In this document: positions 1 to 8,740 of the stretch, one piece after another
Numbering within the stretch: position 1 is the stretch's first letter
Layout of the letters: each line of letters starts with the position of its first letter
Assembly (NCBI GenBank): GCA_965214565.1
Contig: OZ243951.1
Coordinates: forward strand, 620,001 to 684,000
DNA: 64,000 nucleotides
From: VXYK01 sp965214565
Lineage (GTDB): Bacteria > Actinomycetota > Acidimicrobiia > Acidimicrobiales > Aldehydirespiratoraceae
Direction: 5' to 3'
The notes under the pieces: generated by a model
Databases searched by the model: none
Told to the model about the DNA's origin: nothing
What the model saw: only the letters and a program-made list of their open reading frames with translations
Translations under genes and position numbers: made by a program

Positions 1-1
1 T

Positions 2-1027
2 TCGATGGTCCAACCGTCGATCCAGAGCGTGGTCCCCTACCGCCTGCGGGGTATGGGAACGGCGATTATCACCTTCTTCATGTTCGCAGGAGGCGGTGTT
101 GCGGGTGGACTCGTCAGCGCTTTCCTGCAGGACACCGTCGGCGAACGGGCCGCTATCACCTTCCTCACGATCGTGTTCATGCCCCTCGGCGGCTACTACA
201 TCATGAGAGGCTCGAACCGGGTCCGACACGACCTGTCGCTGGTGGTCGAGGAACTCCGCGAGGAACAGGCCTACCACGACCTCGTCGACGCCGGAACCGA
301 TATCCCGGTGATGCAGGTCAACCACATCGACTTCAGCTACGGGAAGGTCCAGGTTCTCTTCGATGTGTCCTTCGATGTGGCACAAGGCGAGACCCTGGCA
401 CTGCTCGGCACCAACGGGGCCGGCAAGTCGACAATCCTGAAGGTGGTCGCCGGACTCGAGACCCCCGAACGGGGAGTTGTGCGCTACAAGGGACGGACCG
501 CCACTTTCGCGAGTCCCGAAGTACGGGGGAAGCTCGGAATACAGATGCTGCCGGGCGGCAAGGGGATCTGGCCGTCGATGTCGATCGGCGACAACCTTAC
601 GATCGGGGCGTACAACTATCGCTCCGACCCAGCCGATGTGGCGCGTCGGACCGACCGGGTGCTCGAAATGTTCCCGGTGCTGGCGGACCGGCTGTCGGAG
701 CGGGCAGGAGACCTCTCGGGCGGACAGCAGCAGATGCTGGCTCTGGCACGGGTCATGCTGCACGAACCGGACCTGCTCATCATCGATGAACTCTCCTTGG
801 GTCTCGCCCCTACCGTCGTGCAGGAACTGCTCGAACACATCGACGCCCTGCGGGCCGCCGGCCAGACGATGATCATCGTTGAACAGTCCCTCAATGTGGC
901 TCTGGCCGTCTCTGACCGGGCGATCTTCCTGGAGAAGGGGCAAGTCCGTTTCGAGGGCTCCGCTGAGGAACTGGCCGCTCGTGACGACCTGGCCCGAGCC
1001 GTGTTCCTCGGGAAGGAAGGAGGCTGA
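2..1027 (+). CDS. MFS-like membrane segment fused to LivF-type ABC ATPase (5' truncated by window)
   Basis: The reading frame is open at the left edge, so the gene starts outside the window; the first Met at base 5 is probably internal. The first ~75 residues contain two hydrophobic helices resembling the last helices of a major facilitator protein. From about residue 103 comes a complete ABC ATPase of the LivF class: Walker A GTNGAGKS, signature LSGGQQQ, Walker B LLIIDELSLGLAP and a late switch histidine replaced by Gln in IVEQS, as usual for LivF. HAAT-family transporters import branched-chain amino acids, ureas or other small acids at the inner membrane. The stop overlaps the next gene (TGATG), which supplies the permeases and the LivG ATPase. 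Joining an MFS-like region to LivF is unusual; whether it still transports cannot be read from this fragment. Confidence 0.8.
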   Translation, partial: SMVQPSIQSVVPYRLRGMGTAIITFFMFAGGGVAGGLVSAFLQDTVGERAAITFLTIVFMPLGGYYIMRGSNRVRHDLSLVVEELREEQAYHDLVDAGTDIPVMQVNHIDFSYGKVQVLFDVSFDVAQGETLALLGTNGAGKSTILKVVAGLETPERGVVRYKGRTATFASPEVRGKLGIQMLPGGKGIWPSMSIGDNLTIGAYNYRSDPADVARRTDRVLEMFPVLADRLSERAGDLSGGQQQMLALARVMLHEPDLLIIDELSLGLAPTVVQELLEHIDALRAAGQTMIIVEQSLNVALAVSDRAIFLEKGQVRFEGSAEELAARDDLARAVFLGKEGG

Positions 1028-4000
1028 TGCCAGCCGCGATCCTCGGGGTTTGGATCACCAACCAGGTGATCTTCTGGGGAGTCGTCAACGGTCTCATTTT
1101 CGGGCTTCTGGCCATGGGGATCGTGTTGATCTACCGCAGCACCCGTGTCATCAACTTTGCGGTCGGCAACATGGGGCTCCCCGGCGCGGCGCTGTTCGCG
1201 TTGATGATGATCAACTGGGGCTTCCCTTTCTGGGTGGCACTGATCTCGTGCCTGCTGATCGGCGCGCTGATCGGCGCGGTCGTCGAAGTGGTCATCGTGA
1301 AACGGCTCTTTCACCGACCCCGCGTGGTTCTGCTGATCGCCACGGTCGGGATCGCGGAGTTGATGCGAGCCATAGTGGTCACGGCATACCCGGACATCGA
1401 AGGCGTCCAAACCTCATATCCCGTGGCGATCGGAACGATCTGGGAAGACTCGGTCTCCTGGCTCACCGCGCTCACAACCTGGATTCCCGGTGTGGCCGCC
1501 GACAGCGGACTGCGCATCAAGGGCGCGGAACTGCAGATCCTGATAGTCGTTCCGCTTGTGGCTCTGGTTCTCGGGTTGCTCGTCACCAAAACGGTGTTCG
1601 GCAAGGCCATCACCGCATCGGCTGACAATGTCGAACTGAGCCGCCTGTCGGGGGTCAACCCCCATGTGGTCTCCACCGTCGTGTGGACCATCGGCGGTTT
1701 CCTGGCAACCCTCTCGATGATCCTGCTGAGCGGCGGGTCTGCGGCAACCGGAATCGAGAACCTGGGACCGTTCACTCTGACCAACGCCCTCGCTGCGGCC
1801 GTCATAGCGGGGATGCGTTCGTTCCCACGGGCCATGCTCGGCGGGATCGCTATTGGCATCGCCCAGAATCTCTTCAACTTCAACTTCACCCGAGACCCCG
1901 GGCTCGGCACGTTGCTGGTGTTCGTAGTGGTGGTGGTCGCCCTCTACTGGCAGAGCCGAAACACCGACGACGAAGCGGTCCTGGCCTTCGCCCCCAAGGT
2001 GCGGCCGTTGCCGCTGTGGGCACGCGACATCTGGTGGATACGCAACATGCACCGCATCGCGATGGCGATCGGCTTGCTGGTCGTGGTCTTCATTGCCTGG
2101 CGGCACACCGAGATATTCAGTTGGATCAACGACAACCAGACTCTGTGGGAAGCCCCTGAGAAGATCAAGCAATCACAGTTCCTGCTGTACTCGTCAATCG
2201 TCGCTGTGGCCATTTGTGTCGCTTCGTTGACGGTCATAACAGGCTGGTCGGGGCAGCTTTCGCTGGCGCAGATGGCGTACGCGGGGATCGGTGCATTGAG
2301 CGCCGCCGCCTTCAACCGCGGCATCGAGATCGACATCGGTTACGGCGACACCCGCCTCATCGACTTCCAATGGCCAGCGATACCGACGGTCCCGGCGATC
2401 GTCGCCGCGGTGTTCTTCACCGCAGCGGTGGCTGCGATCACCGGCGTCGGGGCGCTGCGGGTGCGCGGGCTGATGCTGGCCGTGTCGACCTTCGCGTTCG
2501 CGATCGCTGCCCAGAATTACCTCTACGGCCGGCCCTTCTTCAGCGACGGCGACCGCAGCGTGCTGTTCGACCGCGGCTATCTGTTCGGCTGGTACCTCAA
2601 GGACCAGCGAAGCTACTTCTATTTCTGTCTCGCCTGCCTGATCGTGGTGGTGACTGTGCTGGGCAGGCTGAGGCGTTCCGGGTTCGGGCGGACGGTCATC
2701 GCGGTGCGCGACAACGCAGACACCGCCTCGGCCTACACCGTGTCACCGGTTCGCATGAAGCTCATGGCATTCGCGGTGGCCGGCGGCGTCGCCGGGCTCG
2801 GCGGCGCGCTGCTGGGCAACCTCGTCCGCCAGATCCGTTTCAACGAGGCGCTGTTTCAGATCGGCGACTCTCTGAAGGTTGTCAACATGGTCGTGATCGG
2901 CGGGCTGGGATCTGTCACGGGGCCGCTGCTCGGCGCACTGTGGATCGAGGGACTCCCCAAGTTCTTCCCGGACCAACCAGTTGTGAGTCTCGTCACTTCC
3001 AGCATCGGCTTCCTGTTCGTGCTGATGTACTTCCCGGGTGGATTCGTGCAGATCGCCTATGCGACCCGCGACAGCATCATCGGGGCAGTCGAGAAACGAC
3101 GGGATGGGCAGGCGACTGCTGAATCGACCACCGCTCCCCCGGCCGCGTTGAAGCAACGTGTCCGCCGGGACCCGGCCGAGATCGCCGCAGCCCCATCGAC
3201 GATCACCCGCTCTGTTGGGTACGGGGTCGCCATCGTCAAGGCGCTGGCATCGTTGGCAATCGCCGTGTTGGCGGTACCGCAGCTGCTCGGTGGCGACACC
3301 TACGGCTGGGGGGTCCTCCTGTTGGCAGTCGCTGCTTCGGGGTTCTGGTCCGCACACCTGCTGTATCTGCTGGCTCCAGCACCGGCGAAGATCGTCGCGT
3401 CCGGACGCCAGAAGGCGCTGTACACGCTGCTGCTCTTCTTTGAAGCTCCGGGCATACCGTTCATGTGGCCGTTCTTCATACGCAACTGGCTCCCCAGCGA
3501 ACAGCGTCTGGCTTCAGCGGAGAGAGTCAATCAGGCGAGCACGCCGAGCACGCCGAGCAACTCCAACGGCAGAGAACTGATATTGCGAACCCACGACATC
3601 ACCGTGAACTTCGGGGGCAACATCGCGGTCGACCATGTGGACATCGACGTCTACCAAGACGAGATCGTCGGCCTGATCGGCACAAACGGTGCGGGCAAGT
3701 CCACATTCATGAACGCCGTCGGCGGATACGTGCCGTCGGTCGGCACCGTCGAGCTGATCGGCCTAGACATCTCGGACCTGTCGCCGCCGAGACGCTCGCG
3801 TGAAGGTCTGGGCCGGACCTTCCAGGCGGCCACGCTCTTCCCCGAGCTGACCGTGCGCGAATCCGTACAGGTAGCGCTCGAGGCGCGGGAACGGTCGTCT
3901 TTCATCAAGAGCGCCCTTTTCCTGAACGGGCCTGCGGAACGACGCAAACGAAGCGACGCAGACGACCTGATCGACTTCCTGGGCCTCGGGAGGTACGCCG

Positions 4001-4353
4001 ACAGCTTCATCTCCGACCTCTCCACCGGAACCCGGCGCATCGTCGAGATCGCCGGGCTGTTGGCCGTCGACGCCGAACTGTTGTGCCTCGACGAACCAAC
4101 CGCGGGGATCGCACAGCGAGAAACCGAGGCGTTCGGTCCCCTGATCGTTGAGATCCGCAAAGAGCTCGGTGCAGCGATGCTGATCATCGAGCATGACATG
4201 CCCCTCATCATGAGCATCAGCGACCGGGTGTACTGCCTCGAGTCCGGTGCGGTGATCGCCAGCGGGGAACCCGAGACCGTGCGCAACGACCCCGCGGTGA
4301 TAGCGAGCTACCTCGGCACCGACGACCGCGCCATCGAACGCAGCGACCAATGA
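1027..4353 (+). CDS. LivH-LivM-LivG fusion: two HAAT permease domains plus ABC ATPase
   Basis: An 1108-residue protein. Residues ~1-295 form a LivH-type permease (many hydrophobic helices, VINFAVGNMG near the N-terminus). Residues ~375-690 form a LivM-type permease (GWSGQLSLAQMAYAGIGAL, then GLGSVTGPLLGALW). Two more hydrophobic segments follow at ~735-800. Residues ~845-1108 are a LivG-type ATPase with Walker A GTNGAGKST, Walker B LLCLDEPTAGIA and switch EHDM. Its signature motif reads LSTGTRR instead of the usual LSGGQ/LPYGQ type. With the upstream LivF fusion this makes a complete HAAT importer apart from the binding protein, which is not seen here. The start is ATG 1027, with AAGGAGG at 1017-1023. 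Normally these are three genes, so the triple fusion is notable. The substrate is unknown. Confidence 0.88.
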   Translation: MPAAILGVWITNQVIFWGVVNGLIFGLLAMGIVLIYRSTRVINFAVGNMGLPGAALFALMMINWGFPFWVALISCLLIGALIGAVVEVVIVKRLFHRPRVVLLIATVGIAELMRAIVVTAYPDIEGVQTSYPVAIGTIWEDSVSWLTALTTWIPGVAADSGLRIKGAELQILIVVPLVALVLGLLVTKTVFGKAITASADNVELSRLSGVNPHVVSTVVWTIGGFLATLSMILLSGGSAATGIENLGPFTLTNALAAAVIAGMRSFPRAMLGGIAIGIAQNLFNFNFTRDPGLGTLLVFVVVVVALYWQSRNTDDEAVLAFAPKVRPLPLWARDIWWIRNMHRIAMAIGLLVVVFIAWRHTEIFSWINDNQTLWEAPEKIKQSQFLLYSSIVAVAICVASLTVITGWSGQLSLAQMAYAGIGALSAAAFNRGIEIDIGYGDTRLIDFQWPAIPTVPAIVAAVFFTAAVAAITGVGALRVRGLMLAVSTFAFAIAAQNYLYGRPFFSDGDRSVLFDRGYLFGWYLKDQRSYFYFCLACLIVVVTVLGRLRRSGFGRTVIAVRDNADTASAYTVSPVRMKLMAFAVAGGVAGLGGALLGNLVRQIRFNEALFQIGDSLKVVNMVVIGGLGSVTGPLLGALWIEGLPKFFPDQPVVSLVTSSIGFLFVLMYFPGGFVQIAYATRDSIIGAVEKRRDGQATAESTTAPPAALKQRVRRDPAEIAAAPSTITRSVGYGVAIVKALASLAIAVLAVPQLLGGDTYGWGVLLLAVAASGFWSAHLLYLLAPAPAKIVASGRQKALYTLLLFFEAPGIPFMWPFFIRNWLPSEQRLASAERVNQASTPSTPSNSNGRELILRTHDITVNFGGNIAVDHVDIDVYQDEIVGLIGTNGAGKSTFMNAVGGYVPSVGTVELIGLDISDLSPPRRSREGLGRTFQAATLFPELTVRESVQVALEARERSSFIKSALFLNGPAERRKRSDADDLIDFLGLGRYADSFISDLSTGTRRIVEIAGLLAVDAELLCLDEPTAGIAQRETEAFGPLIVEIRKELGAAMLIIEHDMPLIMSISDRVYCLESGAVIASGEPETVRNDPAVIASYLGTDDRAIERSDQ

Positions 4354-4783
4354 TCCAAGTTGAGGAGCCCAGTAGGCTCGAGTTATCGGCGGGTCTGTAG
4401 CGACTGCCTTTGTGCGGCGAATGTGAGGCAGCCCGCCGAGCCGTCGGAGCAACTGCCGGGTTGCATCGTCAAGGTTCTTGGTTGCGGTAAACGCCATAGA
4501 CTCCGGTGGTGTCGTCCAGCTCTTGGGGTTGACTCGGGCTTTGAACGTTTCGTGCGGCGGGTCGGGCGGCTTCGGATTCCTCGGCTTGCGAGCCATACGC
4601 GAGGATCGCGACGGTTGTTCCCACGGTGCTTCGGCGCAACCATGTCGGTGTGGTCGCGGCGTCCGCTGGATGCGCGGTGTAGCCACGGAATCCGTCAACG
4701 TGCTGTTGCGACGTCAAGCACCCTTTTCGGACTCTGTGAACCTCCTGACCGTCTTCGGTTCTGCACTGGTTTGCGAGGATTGC
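4354..4783 (+). other. Intergenic region, no supported gene
   Basis: About 430 bases between the Liv fusion gene and the promoter of the secreted repeat protein. Short ORFs exist on both strands but none has a convincing ribosome site, codon pattern or recognisable domain. A basic minus-strand ORF starting near 4596 runs on into the antisense of the Liv gene and is treated as spurious. No tRNA-like or riboswitch-like fold was recognised. Confidence 0.5.
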
Positions 4784-4812
4784 TTGACCGCCGAACATTG
4801 GAGCCTTATAAT
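4784..4812 (+). promoter_or_regulatory. Near-consensus sigma70-type promoter for the secreted repeat protein
   Basis: The -35 TTGACC (4784-4789) and the perfect -10 TATAAT (4807-4812) are separated by exactly 17 bases, in a locally AT-rich patch that stands out in this GC-rich window. Transcription would begin near 4820, giving a leader of about 60 bases before ATG 4880, which has a GGGGG ribosome site at 4870-4874. Confidence 0.75.
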
Positions 4813-4879
4813 TATGCCAATTTTCTAAGAAATAGGAGCCTGCGCGTAACAGGAAGACACTTCCAAGATGGGGGTAACC

Positions 4880-7189
4880 ATGTTCCGATTCATCACCGTC
4901 TTGACACTGGCTGTCGTCGCCTATGGAGTGGCGTCGCCCAGCATTTTGGAAGCGGCGTCTTTACCCGGTGCCGACACCACGCCGGCCGCTGCCTGCTCCC
5001 CCAACGAGAAGCTCTTGGCAAAGGCCGAGCGGTACCGGGCGCTGAACGACAAGCCGCCCGGATACGGCAGAAGCTGGCGACAGGTGCTGCTCTTCTTCGG
5101 GGTTGACCACGAATACAACGGAACGGACCCGGTCAAGCCGGTGACGCTGGCCCTCATGGACGAGCGCGTCGGCCGCTGGAGCGGCTGGAAGCAGTTCCGC
5201 GACGAGGTCGCCCGACTCCTCGACTGCGGCTGGACGCCAGGCGTTCAGGGCACGTCCCAGCCCGAGACAGAACAGCCGCAGACACAGCAACCGGAACCAC
5301 AGCAGGCAGAGCCACAGCAGGCGAGCCCCCTCACGTCATACACGGCGTGGGTCACGCAGACCCCGGACCAGGATTACGCGGCGTCGTTCCGCTACGACGT
5401 ACCCGAGGGGCAACAGACGACATTCGACGTGACGGTGCACGTGCAGTTGACGCCGGCGGATGCGTCGGTGGATGGGGTGGTCGTCCGGCTGCACGCCCCT
5501 GCGATCATTGGGCTGAGCGGGACGGCAACCTCGATAGGTGCGGGGACTACCGACACGCACATTCCAGCGTCGTCCACAGCGTGGACGCACCGCGGTAGCG
5601 GGCACTATACGCGCACCGTTCCGGTGACATTCAACACCGTCGAAGACGACGTGGTGGAGAGTAATCACGATTTGGGGTCTTTCGAGATTCACACAATACC
5701 CTACGGTAAGCAAACCAAGCGGGGCGCCGGCTCGAAGGTGACGTTCCACCACGAGGAGAACGACCGCACCTATCCGAAGATTGGCAACATCACCAACACC
5801 AGCAACACGGCGGGCACCTATGTGGTGGTGGCGGGCCGTCAAGCGGATGCCAAGCTCCGGGTCGTGGTCACACCCTCTGGCTCCGCCTCGGTCACCCCGC
5901 GTGGCGTACTGTGGACTGACATTCCCGCCAACACGGCTAGCGGCACCGAGATCACCACGCAACACAACGGTAACTCGCTGTATTTCTCGTGCACCAACAC
6001 CGAAAAGGGGTGGCTCACCCTGGACAAACACTGGAATACCCCCGACCATATCGAAGAAGATTATTCGCACAAAGTGCAGGTCTGCCCGATACCTAGCAGC
6101 TTCACGGCTTGGGTGACGCAGACGCCGGATCAGGATTACGCCGCGAATTTCACCCACATGGTTGCCGAGGGAAAGACCAAGACGTACGACGTCACGGCGC
6201 ACGTGCAATTGACACCGGCGAATGCAGCGGTGGCTGGGGTGAGCATCCGGCTGCATGCCCCTGCGATAATTGGGCTGCGCGAGAACGCAGTCGCAATAGG
6301 CGCAGGAACCACCGACACGGACATTCCAAAGTCGATCGCAGCGTGGACGCACCAAGGAAACGGGCACCACTCGCGCCCCGTTCCAGTGTCATTCAACACC
6401 GTCGATGACGCCTACGTGGAGGCTAATCACCACTTGGGGTCTTTCGAGATTCACACAATACCCTACGGTAAGCAAACCAAGCGGGGCGCCGGCTCGAAGG
6501 TGATGTTCAACCACCAGGAGGATGATCTCACCTACCCGAAGATTGGGAACATCACCTACACCTCCGCCACGGCCGGCAGCTATACGGTGGTGGCGGGCCG
6601 TCTAGCGGATGCCAAGCTCCGGGTCGTGGTCACACCCTCTGGCTCCGCCTCGGTCACCCCGCGTGGCGAACTGTGGACTGACATTCCCAAAGACACGCCT
6701 AGCGGCACCGAGATCACCACGCAACACAACGGTAACTCGCTGTATTTCTCGTGCACCAGCACCGAAAAGGGGTGGCTCACCCTGGACAAACACTGGAATA
6801 CCCCCGACCATATCGAAGAAGATTATTCGCACAAAGTGCAGGTCTGCCCGGGGAAACATCCTGAGAACACCAAGAGGAGCGACTACAACACGCACAAGTT
6901 CGACGCGGGCTTGAACTGCAAGGAGATCAATCGTCTGAACTCGAGCGGCGCGGCCGGCATCGTCGGCTGGGTGGACGTGCTGAACAACCCCAACCAGGTC
7001 TGCCACCAGAACTACGAACACGTCTGGGAGTTGCTCAGCACCCAGTCGTTCAAGGTCGCTTGTACTGTCATGAGCGGCGAAGGCCAGCCCCACGGCGGGG
7101 TGTTCTCAGTCACAGTCAACGGGGAGAAGCTTCTCCCTGATGACCACCCGCTCAGACGGTATTACAAGTACGGGTGCTACCTCCGCTGA
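4880..7189 (+). CDS. Secreted protein with two near-identical 254-residue tandem domains
   Basis: A 769-residue exported protein of no family I can name with certainty. ATG 4880 is chosen over in-frame ATG 4868 because it follows GGGGG at 4870-4874 and opens directly into a signal peptide (about residues 1-27, Ala-rich cleavage region). Residues ~39-118 form a helical segment with GRSWRQVLLFFG and a WSGW motif, a pattern I associate with short modules in actinobacterial surface proteins (recollection, not searched). Residues ~124-151 are a Gln/Glu/Pro spacer. Then come two tandem units (~153-403 and ~407-657), each opening TAWVTQTPDQDYAA and ending near a Cys. The C-terminal ~110 residues contain several Cys, probably disulphide-bonded. 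There is no obvious anchor. Beta-rich repeats and Cys suggest an extracellular adhesin-like or binding protein. It stands alone behind its own strong promoter beside mobile elements. Confidence 0.75.
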   Translation: MFRFITVLTLAVVAYGVASPSILEAASLPGADTTPAAACSPNEKLLAKAERYRALNDKPPGYGRSWRQVLLFFGVDHEYNGTDPVKPVTLALMDERVGRWSGWKQFRDEVARLLDCGWTPGVQGTSQPETEQPQTQQPEPQQAEPQQASPLTSYTAWVTQTPDQDYAASFRYDVPEGQQTTFDVTVHVQLTPADASVDGVVVRLHAPAIIGLSGTATSIGAGTTDTHIPASSTAWTHRGSGHYTRTVPVTFNTVEDDVVESNHDLGSFEIHTIPYGKQTKRGAGSKVTFHHEENDRTYPKIGNITNTSNTAGTYVVVAGRQADAKLRVVVTPSGSASVTPRGVLWTDIPANTASGTEITTQHNGNSLYFSCTNTEKGWLTLDKHWNTPDHIEEDYSHKVQVCPIPSSFTAWVTQTPDQDYAANFTHMVAEGKTKTYDVTAHVQLTPANAAVAGVSIRLHAPAIIGLRENAVAIGAGTTDTDIPKSIAAWTHQGNGHHSRPVPVSFNTVDDAYVEANHHLGSFEIHTIPYGKQTKRGAGSKVMFNHQEDDLTYPKIGNITYTSATAGSYTVVAGRLADAKLRVVVTPSGSASVTPRGELWTDIPKDTPSGTEITTQHNGNSLYFSCTSTEKGWLTLDKHWNTPDHIEEDYSHKVQVCPGKHPENTKRSDYNTHKFDAGLNCKEINRLNSSGAAGIVGWVDVLNNPNQVCHQNYEHVWELLSTQSFKVACTVMSGEGQPHGGVFSVTVNGEKLLPDDHPLRRYYKYGCYLR
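5336..6850 (+). repeat. Intragenic tandem duplication, 762-bp period
   Basis: Unit 1 is about 5336-6088 and unit 2 about 6098-6850, at a constant offset of 762 bases (254 codons). Identity is patchy. Bases 5672-5741 and 6434-6503 are identical over 70 bases, 5842-5906 matches 6604-6668 over 65 bases, and 5937-6088 matches 6699-6850 over 152 bases with a single difference. The stretches in between have diverged at many positions. Confidence 0.9.
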
Positions 7190-7224
7190 GGGATCCGGCG
7201 ACGTAGCGAGGGGCGCTAGAGGCT

Positions 7225-7242
7225 GGCGCGCGACTGCGCGCC
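7225..7242 (+). terminator. GC-rich hairpin after the secreted repeat gene
   Basis: A perfect 7-bp stem (GGCGCGC/GCGCGCC) with a 4-base loop begins 36 bases after the stop codon. No T-run follows, so it is a candidate terminator or RNA-stabilising hairpin only. Confidence 0.4.
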
Positions 7243-7286
7243 CATTCGCGGCTTCTCATCCGGTCAGATAGGCGGCTCTCCGCGAA

Positions 7287-7397
7287 TCAGGTCGGAGTGA
7301 GGGTGTCGAGTAGCGCCCAGTTGGGTTTCCCGGCGTAGAGCAGGGCCCGGATCCGGTAGTTGGCGAAGTTGGTGAACCCGAACGCGGCGCGTTTGAC
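7287..7397 (-). pseudogene. Remnant of ISL3-type transposase, C-terminal 36 codons
   Basis: The minus strand encodes a tail beginning VKRAAFGFTNFANYRIRALL and ending at a stop at 7287. This resembles the end of IS1096/ISL3-type transposases, where a VKR..GF.NF.NYR.R.LL block precedes the stop. The preceding codons do not continue the family pattern, so the catalytic domain is missing. It faces left, away from the IS110 gene. A related but not identical scrap lies at 10201-10272 on the opposite strand. Family assignment is from the recalled motif and is moderately sure. Confidence 0.55.
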
Positions 7398-7439
7398 GCA
7401 CTCATAGTGTTGGGGTGTCCGTTGGCGGGTGCGGGTCTG

Positions 7440-7624
7440 ACTCTGTTTTTCGCTGGCTGCGTGCCTTGCAAACGATCTGTGGGCCTTCACCGGCCAACGG
7501 CACGCACCAGTCGGTCCGGGGACGTGGCCTAATAGGAGCGTTTGTTCTAGCACCTTGAGTGCATTGTCGGTCATCGCGGCCGGTGGTGGCCAGTCCATTG
7601 GATTACAAGGAAAGGCAGACGTAT
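7440..7624 (+). ncRNA. Candidate bridge-RNA region of the IS110 element
   Basis: This is the non-coding stretch directly upstream of the IS110 recombinase. In the IS110 group the left non-coding end encodes the bridge RNA that pairs with donor and target DNA (established for IS621). Here the interval is about 185 bases, similar in scale, and it contains short self-complementary GC-rich pieces, for example around 7579-7594 (GGCCGGTGGTGGCC). I cannot fold it or define the exact left end, so this is a positional inference. Confidence 0.25.
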
Positions 7625-7625
7625 T

Positions 7626-8663
7626 GTGGCAGAGGATCAACCGGGTGTCATCGGCGGGGTGGACACACATCGCGACGCTCATGTCGCGGCAGCGCTCGAC
7701 ACGGCTGGGCGACTGTTGGCGGTGGCGTCGTTTTCGGCGACACACTTCGGCTACGGGCGACTGTTGAGATGGCTGCGCGGCTGGGGCGAGCTGGGCTGTG
7801 TGGGTGTGGAGGGCACCGGCAGCTACGGCGCGGGCCTGGCGCGCTTTCTTCGCGCTGAGGGTGTGGAGGTCAAAGAAGTGATACGCCCGCGCCGTCAGAC
7901 GCGTCGCGGCGCCAAGTCGGACCCCGCCGATGCTGAGGCGGCTGCGCGTGCTGTGCTCTCAGGCGAAGCGTCGGGACTCCCGAAATCAGCCGATGGTGCG
8001 GTGGAGGCGATTCGGATGCTACGTGCCGCTCGCCGCTGCGCGGTCAAGGCCCGCACCTGTGCGATCAACCAACTCAAAGCACTGCTGGTGACCGCCCCCG
8101 AGCAGGTCGCGGCCCCGCTGCGAGGCTCAAGGACCGCTGCGTTGATGACCGCGTGCTGTGGGCTGCGGCCCAGCGGCGGCGAGGCCGTCGCCGCCGCGAA
8201 GATGTCGATGCGCTGCTTAGCGCGTCGACACCGGGCGCTCAGCGCTGAGATCTCCGAACTCGACGCCGAGATCGCCCGACTGTGCGCCAAAGCAAACCCC
8301 GCGCTGATAGCCGCGCGCGGTGTCGGCGCTGACACCGCCGCCGCGTTGCTCATCGCCGCGGGCGACAACCCCCAGCGTCTGCGCAGCGAGGCGTCGTTCG
8401 CTGCGCTGTGCGGGGCCTGCCCCGTCGAGGCATCCTCGGGACGCACCGTGCGCCACCGACTCAACCGCAGCGGCGACCGACAGGCCAACAACGCACTGCG
8501 GCGCATCGCGACGGTCCGGCTCCGCTGCGACCAACAAACCAAAGACTACGCCGCCCGACACCGCGCCGAAAGCAACAACGACCGCGAGATCATCCGCTGC
8601 CTCAAACGCTACATCGCACCCGAAATCTACCGGCTGCTCACAAACCCTCTGTGTTGCATCTGA
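7626..8663 (+). CDS. IS110-family transposase (DEDD recombinase), tail altered
   Basis: A 345-residue DEDD recombinase. The N-terminal RuvC-like half carries GVDTHRDAHVAA, GVEGTGSYGAGL and GAKSDPADAEAA. The C-terminal Transposase_20 half carries CGACPVEASSGRTVRH, whose Ser is the expected catalytic serine, followed by a basic LNRSGDRQAN block. IS110 enzymes excise and integrate DNA guided by a structured RNA from the element. The start is GTG 7626, preceded by AAGGAAAGG at 7609-7617. The last two codons and the TGA stop (8655-8663) lie inside the left inverted repeat of the neighbouring IS3-type element, so the native C-terminus and right end of this IS110 copy appear to be lost. The catalytic residues look intact, but the copy is probably immobile by itself. 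Confidence 0.9.
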   Translation: MAEDQPGVIGGVDTHRDAHVAAALDTAGRLLAVASFSATHFGYGRLLRWLRGWGELGCVGVEGTGSYGAGLARFLRAEGVEVKEVIRPRRQTRRGAKSDPADAEAAARAVLSGEASGLPKSADGAVEAIRMLRAARRCAVKARTCAINQLKALLVTAPEQVAAPLRGSRTAALMTACCGLRPSGGEAVAAAKMSMRCLARRHRALSAEISELDAEIARLCAKANPALIAARGVGADTAAALLIAAGDNPQRLRSEASFAALCGACPVEASSGRTVRHRLNRSGDRQANNALRRIATVRLRCDQQTKDYAARHRAESNNDREIIRCLKRYIAPEIYRLLTNPLCCI

Positions 8664-8694
8664 CTTCGCGCGACAGGTTCTGAGTTTTTTCAAG
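8655..8694 (+). repeat. Left terminal inverted repeat of the IS3-type element
   Basis: The arm pairs with 10159-10198. In the inner 34 positions 27 match the reverse complement of the right arm. It contains the stop codon used by the IS110 gene (8661-8663). Confidence 0.8.
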
Positions 8695-8740
8695 CAGCGT
8701 CGGGCAGGGTTGGCGGTCTTAGGACAGGAGGCTGCAGCCT

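Noticed and set aside
3763..4698. Minus-strand ORF of 311 codons starting in the gap after the Liv fusion gene.
   Set aside because: Most of it is antisense to the LivG domain; the upstream part is basic, without a ribosome site or recognisable domain.
5336..6370. Minus-strand ORF of 344 codons.
   Set aside because: Antisense of the repeat protein; its internal repetition only mirrors the sense repeats.
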